A stretch of DNA of 64,000 bases. It comes from Pyropia haitanensis. Its lineage: Eukaryota; Rhodophyta; Bangiophyceae; Bangiales; Bangiaceae. The translations under genes were made by a program, and so were the position numbers. The notes beneath the pieces are model-generated. The model was not told the origin of the DNA. It saw only the letters and a list, made by a program, of their open reading frames with translations, and made no database searches. Shown here in pieces: positions 55,084 through 64,000 of the stretch. The stretch is taken from NCBI GenBank assembly GCA_008729055.1, contig SDUX01000009.1, positions 256,806 to 320,805 on the forward strand. The letters are read 5' to 3'. Each line of letters begins with the position of its first letter. The first letter of the stretch is position 1.

Positions 55084-58000
55084 CTACTCTAGCTTGGTGT
55101 CCTTGACCCCGAGCCCCTCACGAAACGACAGAAACTTGTCGAGAGCCAGCGCTTTGGTTAGCCCGTCCGCCAGCTGCTTGTCCGTAGGAACGTACACGAG
55201 CTCCACCTGACCGCGTCCCACGCAGTCACGCACAAAGTGGTAGCAGATGTCCACATGCTTGGTCCGCTCACTGGAACCCGCATTGGATGCCATGGCGATA
55301 CACGCCTGGTTGTCCTCGTGTAGTGTTACTGGTCCCCCGTCCTCTCCGATGCTGCCGACGACCCGACGTAGCCACATGCTGACCTTGGTCGCCTCGGCCG
55401 CAGCCACGTACTCGGCCGTGGCAGTGGAGGTAGATACCAGCTTCTGGAGTCGGCTGCGCTACGAGACAGCCGCTCCGTTCAGTGTGAAGACGAATCCCGT
55501 GGTGGACTTGCGGGTCTCCTTGTCGCCGCCGTAGTCCGAGTCGACCCAGCCACAAAGGCTGGAGTCACCGCAGTACACCAGGCCCATTGCCTTGGTGCCT
55601 TGTAGGTAGCGTAGCACCGCCTTGGCCGCCCGCCAGTCACCCTCAGTTGGCGTGGCCATGCGTCGGGCCAGCCGCCCTACCGCAAACGAGATGTCGGGGC
55701 GCGTTTGGTTGCCCAGGTAGAGTAAGGAGCCAACCAGCTCTGCGAACAGGTTCCCATCCGGCAGCGGCTTGCCGTCGCCGAGCTCCGCACCACGCGCCAT
55801 GGGTGCTTCGTTGCTCTTGCACCCCTCCATGTTGTACTCTCTCAGCAGGTCCAAGGTGTGCCGAGGGTTGGCCAGGGAAACGCTCCTGGCCGTTCGGTTC
55901 CACTTGACCTCCATGCCCAGGTAGGACTTGACCTCCCCCAGGTCACGCACCTTGAAGTGCTCGGCCACCGCCGCCTTGACATGGTTGACGGCGTTGATGT
56001 CGGACCCGCACACGAGCAGGTCGTCCACGTGGACCTCCACATGAATCGGCTCCTCGTTCACGTGGAACGTGTAGACGCAACGGTCGCCCGTTGACTGCAC
56101 CGCCCCCTCCTTGGTGAGCGTCTCGTGCAGGAAGCTGCCCCACAGCCGGCCGGCTTGCTTAGTGCCGTACATGGCCTTGAGCAGGAGTGCGTCCTCGCCG
56201 GCGTCCTCGAACCCGTCAGGGATTACAATGTAAACCTCCATGTCCATGGGGGCGTACAGGTAGGCTGTGCGGATGTCCAGGTGGTGGACATGCCAGCCTC
56301 TGGCTGCCGCCGTTGCCAGGAGGCAGCGGGTGGTTGCCGCGGCGGGCATCTCTGCCCATGACTCGCGGTAGTCCCTACCTGGCCTCTGGCGGTCCCCTCG
56401 CCCGACAATGCGGCACTTGGCCCGCTCCAGCTCCCCCGACTGGTGCGTCTTGTACTCAAACAGCACGCGGGTCTTGAGCTTGGGCTTCCCCGGCGGCGCC
56501 TTTTGCTTGCGCCACACCTCGTGGTCGCGCATTGACTGCTGCTCAGCCTCCAGCGCGCTCTTCCACAGGTTCCAATCTCGGCGCCCCTTCGCTTCCTCCA
56601 CCGTCTTGGGAGGAGGTGGCAGGTCCTTGACCATGACCTTCTTGGTCTTGGTCGAGGCGGTGGGTACGGCGGCTGTGTTGGCCATTGCAGCACCCGCTTC
56701 ATCCCCGTACCTGCTGGGTGCCCGCCGCTCTTGTCCCGGGTAACGCTGCACCACTTCGTCCTCCTCCGTGGTTGTCTCCTCGTCTGACGCCAGCTCACCT
56801 GTCAGTAGGCGGGCGGCGTCAATTGCTGCTTGCACGTCAGGGGTGACGGGTGCCATAGGACCGCCCGTAGACTTGCCCCCAGATGCGGATGGGGTCAGGG
56901 CTGGTGTCGACTTGGCACTGCTGCGTGTCGACCCATGGGGGATGTGGTCCCACTCGCGGTCCGCCAGGTCGTTGCCGCCCCAGTGTACCTGCTTCTGAGC
57001 GGCGTCTGTCCCCGTCTCATCAAAGACGACGTCGCGTCGCTCGACGACCTCGCGCCCATTCTTCAGTAGCACTCGGTAGCCGCGGCCGCCAGCGGCGTAG
57101 CCGACCATCCGGCCTTGCGCTGTGCGTGGCGCCATGCCTCTCTGCTGGGTGGGCGGCTTGAGCGCAAATGCCCGGCTCCCCCAGACAACCAGGCCAGACA
57201 CGTCCGGCCTCTTCCCGGTGAGAGCCTCCCACGGGGTCTTGTCCATCCCCGCCTTGGGGGACCGGTTAATGACGTAAATCGCAGCTACCGCCGCTTCCGC
57301 CCACAAATCTTCCTCGGCTTCCGCCTCGGACAGGGCCGCTCGGACCCGGTCCTTGATCGTCCGGTTGGCCCTCTCAGCCTTCCCGTTGCTCTGCGGGCTA
57401 TACGGCAGCGTAGTTTGCACCTCGATGCCGCGGTCGTCGTACCAGGTTCGCATGGTGGCGGTGATGAACTCCTTGGCGTTGTCAAACCTGATCTTCTTCA
57501 GCTTACGACCGCTCCTGCGCTCCAGGTCGGGGATGGTGGTACGTAGGACCTTGCCCGCGTCACTCTTTGCCTTAATAGGCACCCCAACCAGCACTTTGGA
57601 GTCATCCTCGTAGAGGGTGAAGAGGTAGCGTGAACCACCGATGGACGGGGTGAATGGCCCGGTGATGTCCACGTGCACGAGCTCCATCAGCTCGGTCTTG
57701 GTGTCCGATGTAGGGAAGGGGGCCCTGGCCATCTTCCCCTCGGCACAGGGGCGGCACACCGCACCGGCCACTCGCTCGGGGGTCACCTCACCCACCGGCA
57801 TGCCGTCGACCATTTTGGCCGCGCGTTCCAGGTTGGAGTAGCCGAGGTGGAAGTACCGACGGTGCCAGACTGTCGCAGTCCCCTTGACCGCCGCCCTGGC
57901 CATCATTGCCGCCTTCCTGCCGGAGTCCCCGCCGACCAAGTACTGGTCCTCGGGGGTCAATGGTCCCTGAACCGATGCCTTGGCCACCAGCCCAGGGACG

Positions 58001-59301
58001 GCGATGACCGCCGCTACGTTGAACAGGTAGCAATGGCTGTTGGCGAAGAGGACGGCGCCACCCGCCCGGTCGACCTTCGGGACCGACATGAGGTTGTCGT
58101 CCAGGTCAGGTACCCGGAGCGTGTTACGGAGGGTAATGGTGGGGCCCGAGGTGGGTCCTTCTCCCTTGACGGTTGCCACGCCCGATGCGTTGGCGTTCAC
58201 CGTGTGGCCGGCAGCCAGAGTCACCTCATTATTGCGGTTCCCGTCCGTGACCTTAAAGTGGCCGTGGCCTGTAGCGAGATGGTGGGTAGCGCCTGAGTCG
58301 ACAACCCACACGTTCGCCCGCGCGTCCGTCTTGCCGCCGGGTCGCCCGCCTCGTTCGACGCGGGCGGAGTAGGCGATCTTCTCGTCGCCCTTCCTCGTGT
58401 TGCTCTTGTCACCCTTGCCACTGCCGCCGCCCTTTCTGCCCTCATCGGCCGCCATCCGCTTCCGGCACTCCTCGATCCGGTGTCCGGGTCGCTTGCAGTA
58501 GTGGCAGCCCTTCTTGTCCTTCTCCTTGGGCCCCTTTGGGTCCTTGAGTGCCTTGTGCTCGTCCGTCCTCGTGGATAGCTTGGCGAAGTAGGACTGCACG
58601 GCGGGGGGCAGGTCCGTCTCGTCGCTTGCCGCCAGCTCCTTCTCCACGCTGAGGTGCTTGGCGGTCGTGGTCGCCATCCGGAGGGGGGCGTTGCTACTCT
58701 TGAGGAAGGTGCGGATCACCCCGTACGTAGGGGGTAGGCCCCGTAACACGTGCAGGACCAGTGACTCCTCATCCTTCTTGACTCCCGCGAAGGCCAGCTC
58801 GTTGCGTAGGCCCTTTGACCGGCCCACGTACCTGATGATGGCCTCCCCCGGTTGGAGCTTGAGGGTGCTCAGCTCGTCCTCCAGGTCGGCACGCCGTGAC
58901 GTCGTGTCATCAACAAACAGGTCCTTGAGGCACCCCCAGGCCTCGGCGGCCGTCTTGCAGTCCGCCAGCATGCGCACCAGGTGCGGCTTGACCGTCATGT
59001 TGATGTTGGATAGGGCGATCTCCTCCTTCCGCTCCCAGGCGGCCAACTCCTTGACCTCCTTCTCGTGGGCGAGGAGGGCGCGCGCCGTGGCGGCGTGCGC
59101 CGCCGACGTCCCCGCAGGGTCAGTCCCCTCGGGGGGCTCCGCCACATCGGGCGGAGGGTGGACCACGGGGCGGGGCCCGACAACCGTGTGCCAGACTCCG
59201 CGGTCTTGCAGGTAGGCTTCGCAGTAGATCGACCACGTCCGGTAGTCGTCATCGAGCCTGTCAAACTTGGGCATCATGCCCCGAGATCCCTCCCCCTCCA
59301 T
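55084..59301 (-). CDS. Ty1/copia gag-pol polyprotein with one amber codon
   Basis: About 1405 codons from ATG 59301 to the stop at 55084. Order is the copia order: gag with zinc knuckle CHYCKRPGHRIEEC (~268), protease VVDSGATHHL (~333), integrase (VDITGPF ~543, FDNAKEF ~607, NGKAERANR ~640), RT (VHVDDLLVCG ~1090), RNase H (CGWVDSDYGG ~1250, then TATAEYVAAAEA and DNQACIAMA). A single TAG (55461-55459) sits where copia RNase H has the invariant Trp of the I-S-W motif, a one-base change from TGG. Otherwise no break, so the copy is recent but inactive unless the stop is read through. Confidence 0.93.
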
Positions 59302-59413
59302 ACTACTGGTCGGGGGAGGGGTCGTCAAACGTCCAAGCACCGCGATCCCTGCTTGAGGGAGAACACGCCAGCCCCTGGTGGAAGGGAAAGGTGACTAACT
59401 GGCCAGCGCCTGC

Positions 59414-59427
59414 CTGGGCCCATAACC
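59414..59427 (-). other. Primer binding site matching initiator-Met tRNA anticodon arm
   Basis: In element orientation the leader starts two bases after the 5' LTR with GGTTATGGGCCCAG, complementary to CUGGGCCCAUAACC in the anticodon stem-loop of eukaryotic initiator tRNA-Met. That is the half-tRNA priming known from Drosophila copia, as opposed to use of the tRNA 3' end. Confidence 0.75.
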
Positions 59428-59429
59428 GG

Positions 59430-59627
59430 TGATGCGGTGACGATGGCGTGTTGCCCCTTGGTTCCCGACGTGCCCGGCGGGCACGCGGCATCTATAACGG
59501 CGTCGCTTACGCCGGTAAATCCCGACCCGATCGACCGTATGGGTCGGGTCGTGCTGACACTCATTCCCCCAAGGGGACACTATCCCTCCGTAGGGCCACG
59601 GGGCCGAATAGCCCTCACTAACTAACA
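59430..59627 (-). repeat. 5' LTR of copia element
   Basis: 198 bp, TG/CA-bounded in element orientation; primer site adjoins it on the left. Confidence 0.93.
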
Positions 59628-59805
59628 CGCGCTGCGCGTCGCGGGCGCGCCCGTCTACGGCGCGGTCATGGACGCGCTGTGGGCCGACCTCGCCGCCCGC
59701 GTCCTGTCCGCGTCGGGCATGGACGATGGCGAGCGGCTGGCGGGCATTGGCGCCGCGCCGCCCGCCGTTGCCGCGGCTCGCCTCACCGCTCTCGCCGCCC
59801 AGGCG

Positions 59806-59837
<32 letters not shown>

Positions 59838-60309
59838 AGCCGCCGCCGCCGCCACCGCGGCCACCCCGTCCGCCACGGCCGCTGCCGGCGGCACGCCGGT
59901 GGCGGCGCCCGCCGGCCGGTGTGCCGCCGCGGTGGTGCGAGCGGTGGAGGTGGCGGCGGCGGTGACGGCACCCACGGCGGCGCACGACTCGCCCGCGGGC
60001 TGCCGGTGGGTGCCCGCCGCGCTCGCCGCGGCGGGCGTGCCGCCCGACGTGATTGTCGGCGCGTACGGGGAGCTCGCGGCTGCCGCCGTGGCGGGGCAGT
60101 CGCCGGCGGTGCCCACGGAGGTGCTCCTCGCCGCGGCGGCGGCGGTCGTTGGCTCCCTGCCGCCGCCTGGTGGGGGGGGGAGGCGCCGCGTGCCGCCCGC
60201 CGCCGCCGCCGCGGTGCGCGTGCTGGGCGCCACGCTGCACGTGCGCGTCGGCGACGCGCCGGCGGTGGCGGACGCGCTCGCCGCGCTCGCGGACGCGGCG
60301 GGTGGGTGA
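59628..60309 (+). pseudogene. Nup155/Nup170-like nucleoporin, C-terminal half, part 2
   Basis: Continues the frame of 54847-54849 at 59635. RVAGAPVYGAVMDALWADL matches the family block before the conserved (T/A)LW-x-D(I/L), and CRWVPAALAAAGVPPDVIVG matches the later W-x-(V/I)..(L/M)...GVP...(L/I)..(V/A)Y block. Ends TGA 60307-60309 with about 30 residues of Ala-rich helix before the stop. A GTGGGT donor overlaps the stop region, so a further exon is possible. On this strand the two parts are one gene; the allele shown is disrupted. Confidence 0.62.
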
Positions 60310-60906
60310 CGTGGCGGCGGAGGAGGTGGCGGGGGGGGGGGGAGGGTGGCGGTGGGGGGGGGGGACGCAGGGGGAGAGGGTGGCGTACGCACACAGCCGG
60401 CTGGTTTCTCTTATTTTCGGGGGGTGTGCTTGGTGTTGGTGGATGGGGGGGGGGTGGGGAGGGTCGCCGGCGCTCGGCGCGCCGGCGTCGCTGGGCGGAG
60501 TCTCTCGGCAGGGCTTCCGCCCGTGGGGCGGCCGCCACGGCCGCCGCCCGCCGCTGTTGCCGGCCCGCCGTGCCGCTGCGGCCGCCCCGTTGCCCCCGCG
60601 TGGACAACGTGGAGCCAATGAACCTGAGCGCGGACCTCGTGCGCCACGGGCCCGCGCCGATGTTTGTGATGCGGGTGCTTGGGCAGGGCGGGTGCCCGGC
60701 CGCGCTGTGGACGGCGCTGCTGTCGTAGCGCTTTTCCTTTTTTGTGTTGTTGGTCAACGCGCCCCTTTCTCTCTGAGGCGTGTCGGTAGGCAGTCCCACG
60801 GGGCGATAGGCGAGCCCCAACAAAGGCGAGCGGCACCTCGACGGCACCGTTCAGGTTGAAAATCCACCCGTCGGACCGTGTTCAAGCCGCTCAACCAAAT
60901 TGGCGG
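60310..60906. other. Spacer with one short credible ORF tail
   Basis: G-run-rich sequence, then an open stretch ending at TAG 60726-60728 that reads VDNVEPMNLSADLVRHGPAP..., normal in composition. It may be a last exon of the nucleoporin gene or of an unrelated gene; splice phase with the nearest acceptor (60510-60511) does not fit. Nothing else seen. Confidence 0.25.
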
Positions 60907-62783
60907 CATTGAGTTACGCACAAAAATGTTCGAATTTGCACAGATATGTTCACTCACCCATCCGAGATTGAGTCAGCTGTCGCCCATCGCAACGCTCTGT
61001 CCCACCCCCCACCAGCGCAATATGGCTCCCCTCGAGGCCACACCCCGCCTACAGGCGCTTGTTGCCGCCAGCAACACCCTCAAGGCGGCGGTGGCCATCG
61101 TCGCGGCGGAGACGGGCCTGCGGGAGCCGGCGTTGGCCACCGCATACCGCCGCCACCGGACCGATGCGGGCTCTGCACACGGCAACGCTGTGTTGTCGCG
61201 GGAGCAGGAGCAGGTGCTGGTGGGCGTCGCCATGGCCTTCAGCATCGACAACCTCCCCCTTTACCGGCCCCAGCTGCAGGCGTTGGTCCACAACCGCTTC
61301 GGAGCGACCGTCTTCCGCGAGTGCGTCAACCGGTGGCTTGCCCGCCACCGCTGTCACCTGTCTCTACGAGCTTGCAAAGCTCTGGCAGACAAGTGCGCTA
61401 GACCCCAAGTGTACTTTGGAATGCAGTGCTTCTGCCTAGAGCTGCGTGTGTTCTTGGATCGGCACCACTTTTCACTGGACTGCGTCTTCAACTATGACGA
61501 GACGCGCATCGTGCAGCGCGGCGGCAACCCGGTGGCCAAGCGGATTGATGGGCGCAACAAGGAGCATCCCAACGCCGTGTCGACCCGCCGGAACACTGTG
61601 GCATCGCTGTTGACATTTATTTCGGCTGATGGCAAGGTATTTTTCAGTGTGTATGTGTGGAAGGCGAGCTTTGATGAGAGCCGTATAGCTGATGTATCTT
61701 TTACTTTGAAAGAAGCTCCCCGGGTGAGCAGGCGTGCGTGGCCTCGTTTTTACTGTTTGACCGACACAGGCTTCTTGGACGGAGAGACTTTTGGGGTGGT
61801 AATGGACCATTTTTGTACCGAGTGGAGCGTCCGCAACCCTGGTCGGGGGGCTTTTTTATTTGGTGACCAGTTGGGGGCCCACACGCAGGCGCAAGTGATT
61901 GAGCAGTGCATGTCTAGGGCGGTCTTCCTGTTCTACTTGACGGCCAACTCCTCGCACTTCAACCAGCCGCTTGACGCGTTCTCCTTTGCCTCGTTCAAGG
62001 AGCGCACCACGCGGACAAATGAGCAGGGGATCATGGAATGCGTTTGGACGTCCACCAGCGCGCGTGACTTGCTGCTGCTGGCCGCCTACTCGGCAGAGGT
62101 GAAGGTGTTCACGCTGGACGCGATTATTCGTTCTTTCCGGGTGTGTGGGCTTTGGCCGCTCAGCCCAGCCACGATGCTGAAGCGGGCGAAGAACAACCTC
62201 GACATGGCCGGCGAGGGCGACTCCACGCAGGAGGTGGCGCAGAGCGCGGCGGCTGCGGTTATCTTGGAGGCCACCAAACGCAACAAGGAGAGCCGCAACG
62301 GGACAACGACGGGTCAGGCGTCGATGCGGCGCTCCGTTCTTCACTCGGGCGCTGCTTTGGCCGCTCAGGCCCACGCGCGGCAGGCCGCCCGCGACAAGGC
62401 AGAGGAAGAGAAGCAGCAACGCGCAGCGGAGCGCATTCGCAAGAGGGTGGATAAGGACAAGGCTGAGGAGCAGCGCCTGCTGGAGAAGAAGAACTACATG
62501 TGTAGGGTGTGTATGAGCAAGACGCATCGTGGGGGGCGAGGGTGGGTGGGGTGTAAGTGTGGGGAGTACTGGGTATGCCCTGAGTGCTGTGTGGGCTCGG
62601 TTGGTAGCGTAGCGATTGTGGAGCACCATGGGGAATGCGCTGGTGCGAGCTCGAGTGATGAATTTGACGTGAGTAGCGTGGAGGGGGAGGAGAGCGAATG
62701 ACCTGGTATTCTTTTTGTTTCTTTCTCGGATCTCGTGTGCACTTTTGTGAGCAAATTTGCACCTTTTCGTGCTTGACTCATTG
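60907..62783 (+). mobile_element. Second pogo-like DNA transposon
   Basis: Imperfect inverted repeats, about 78% over 34 bp, at 60907-60940 and 62751-62783 (cattgagt...gcac...aatttgc). They enclose one long uninterrupted transposase ORF. Exact outer ends and a TA duplication were not established. Sequence unrelated to the 48 kb element. Confidence 0.6.
60926..62701 (+). CDS. pogo-like DDE transposase with Cys-rich C terminus
   Basis: 591 residues from ATG 60926, or 559 from ATG 61022 (MAPLEATPRL), which is the more likely start because 60926 lies in the terminal repeat. Helix-turn-helix N terminus, then DDE_1 core with NYDETRI (first Asp, ~190 from 60926), LFGDQLGAH (second, ~312) and FNQPLDAFSF (third, ~346). 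A Lys/Glu/Arg coiled-coil-like segment precedes a zinc-binding-looking end, CRVCMSK...CKCGEYWVCPECC (~525-560), and an acidic tail. No stop or frameshift, so this copy could be active. Confidence 0.82.
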   Translation: MFEFAQICSLTHPRLSQLSPIATLCPTPHQRNMAPLEATPRLQALVAASNTLKAAVAIVAAETGLREPALATAYRRHRTDAGSAHGNAVLSREQEQVLVGVAMAFSIDNLPLYRPQLQALVHNRFGATVFRECVNRWLARHRCHLSLRACKALADKCARPQVYFGMQCFCLELRVFLDRHHFSLDCVFNYDETRIVQRGGNPVAKRIDGRNKEHPNAVSTRRNTVASLLTFISADGKVFFSVYVWKASFDESRIADVSFTLKEAPRVSRRAWPRFYCLTDTGFLDGETFGVVMDHFCTEWSVRNPGRGAFLFGDQLGAHTQAQVIEQCMSRAVFLFYLTANSSHFNQPLDAFSFASFKERTTRTNEQGIMECVWTSTSARDLLLLAAYSAEVKVFTLDAIIRSFRVCGLWPLSPATMLKRAKNNLDMAGEGDSTQEVAQSAAAAVILEATKRNKESRNGTTTGQASMRRSVLHSGAALAAQAHARQAARDKAEEEKQQRAAERIRKRVDKDKAEEQRLLEKKNYMCRVCMSKTHRGGRGWVGCKCGEYWVCPECCVGSVGSVAIVEHHGECAGASSSDEFDVSSVEGEESE

Positions 62784-63006
62784 TCTGCACGACCGACCAG
62801 GCCAGCGCGGCTGCGCCCGCACTGCGGTCGTGGCGGTGTGTGCCGTCGACACCATTGCCGAGCGCGCCGCGTCCACGCCGCGCGCGGCCGTTGGCGTGGC
62901 GGGCGGTCTGCGTCGCTGCGGCTCTTCCTCCGCACCCCACCCCCGCCCTCCCGCACCTCCCATCGGGCGGCTGCAACGCACACGGCGTCGGCTTCGGCGG
63001 GAGCTG

Positions 63007-64000
63007 ATGGCTCGCTTGCTCATCGGACAGGGCCCTGCGGCAGTCGCGCCTACTCTGCTCCGCTTTGTGCGCAAGCGGGCAGACATCCGCAACGCGACGC
63101 AGCGTGTCCACGCGGTACGGGCCACGTCGTTCAACTTAGCAGTGTTCTCCACGGAGCAGGCTTTGTCGCTATTCCGGTTCCAGCCTGGCCACGTAGGGCG
63201 CCTTGCCGGGCTTCTTTGTATTGACGATGAGACGTTCCCTGGGAGACACCGGGCGTCATGTATCGAGAGGCTGTGCATCGTACTCCGTCGTCTGTCGTCA
63301 CCCACGCGTTGGATGGATCTGGAGGTGGTGTTTGGTCGTTGTAGCTCTGCCTTGTGTGAGATTTTCTATGAAACGGTCGAGGCCCTTCGTGGTCGCTGGG
63401 AAAACGCGTTTTGCTCTTGGCGTGGCGACCTCATACAGGAACGAGCTGCGATGTAAGCGCGGTGCGTGTAGGACAATGGTGCATCTATGCACAACTGTGT
63501 CGGTTTTATTTACGGCACTGGTCTCTTCGTTGCGCGGCCGGGGAGGAGGCAGCAGCGCAGCATATACAGCGGACACAAGAGATCCCACATGCTCAAGTTC
63601 CAGTCAATCGTGACGCCTGATGGGCTGCTCGTCCACTTCGCCGGGCCCATAGAGGGACGCCGTCATGACCTGACGCTTAATCGAGAGGCCGGCACGGACG
63701 CCATGCTGCAGGTGGGTCTGCTGGTCAACGGTGTGCAGTACAGTGTGCTTGGTGACAAGGCCTACCTCTTGCGTCCGTGGATGCAGGTGGCCTTCCCGTC
63801 CAGTTCGGGCGTGGAGCTGCAGGAGGAGAAAGAGGCCTGTAAAACTAATATGGCTGCTGTGCGGGTGGCGGTGGAGTGGGGCTACAAAGAGGTGAAACAG
63901 GTCTTTCCGACGCTGGACTTCAAGCGCAAGTTGAAGATCAACGAGGATCCGGACGCCATGCTCTACAAGGTGACGGTGCTGTCGTGGAACGTGCGGTGCT
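63007..64000 (+). pseudogene. PIF/Harbinger-like transposase, broken, runs off the window
   Basis: From ATG 63007: FNLAVFSTEQALSLFRFQPG, then CIVLRRLSSPTRWMDLEVVF, then FGRCSSALCEIFYETV, the N-terminal pattern of DDE_Tnp_4 proteins. Stops at 63454 (TAA) and 63469 (TAG), then the same frame resumes with CVGFIYGTGLFVARP, YSGHKRSHMLKFQSIVTPDG, GPIEGRRHDLTL and GDKAYLLRPW. The first catalytic Asp of the expected FIDGT is Tyr (codon 63511-63513), so the protein would be inactive even if spliced or read through. The C terminus is outside the window. Confidence 0.75.

Larger units (their letters stand above)
54850..59627 (-). mobile_element. Ty1/copia LTR retrotransposon inserted in nucleoporin gene
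   Basis: 4778 bp, minus strand, LTRs of 198 bp (TGTTAGTTAG...GCATCA in element orientation). Flanked by cgcgctg at 54843-54849 and 59628-59634, a 7-base match where 5 is usual. Removing the element and one flank copy leaves the host frame intact. Confidence 0.93.

Noticed and set aside
2441..55461. TAG as a reassigned sense codon, since TAG interrupts gag, copia pol and the pogo transposase.
   Set aside because: MBF1 ends in TAG at its conserved C terminus, and the second chromovirus gag ends in TAG; the interrupting TAGs correspond to different residues (Ser, Trp and others).
1..64000. CRISPR arrays, bacterial operons, tRNA or rRNA genes.
   Set aside because: No regularly spaced short repeats with unique spacers, no tRNA cloverleaf or rRNA core sequence recognised; gene structure is eukaryotic with spliceosomal introns.

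Overview
This is a GC-rich nuclear window from a photosynthetic eukaryote. The evidence is a transketolase with an N-terminal extension that looks like a plastid transit peptide, short GT-AG introns, Ala/Gly/Pro-rich low-complexity coding, and four classes of eukaryotic transposon. Few introns combined with very high GC makes an intron-poor red alga (Bangiales type, Porphyra/Pyropia-like) my best guess. That assignment is inference, and a GC-rich green alga is not excluded.

Layout. 1-20964 is a nested and partly inverted cluster of one Ty3/gypsy chromovirus family: five LTRs of about 861 bp, two complete elements (A on +, B on - inside A) and the 5' half of a third (C, on -). The family carries an extra C2H2 zinc-finger ORF between the 5' LTR and gag, a canonical -1 frameshift heptamer at the gag/pol boundary, and a chromodomain at the end of pol. 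20965-21129 and 29771-30019 are two pieces of one unrecognised open reading frame, split exactly by a second, young chromovirus (21130-29765, LTRs 622 bp, target duplication gttgg). That element has a 1.3 kb region before its 3' LTR holding a candidate spliced antisense ORF. A 43-48 bp minisatellite follows.

31.9-41.1 kb is the genic part: MBF1 (two exons, +), a virus-like uncharacterised gene (-, with a homopolymer frameshift), a 0.73 kb inverted-repeat element, a GID8-like LisH/CTLH/CRA protein (-), and a plastid-type transketolase (two exons, +). 41.1-46.4 kb is extreme low-complexity CCG/GGC sequence with at least one possible Gly-rich hypothetical gene on the minus strand. 46.45-47.77 kb is an AT-richer inverted-repeat island.

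48.1-50.9 kb is a pogo-like transposon (27-bp perfect TIRs, TA duplication) with a decayed transposase. 52.2-53.3 kb holds a transposon-like ORF fragment (-). 53.3-60.3 kb is the C-terminal half of a Nup155/Nup170-like nucleoporin gene, split in frame by a Ty1/copia element (54850-59627) that appears to use a half-tRNA initiator-Met primer site. 60.9-62.8 kb is a second pogo-like transposon with an intact ORF. A broken PIF/Harbinger-like transposase runs off the right edge.

Most of the window is mobile DNA, and at least two genes are interrupted by it. Several reading frames break at poly-C/poly-G tracts, so local sequence accuracy has to be considered before calling pseudogenes.
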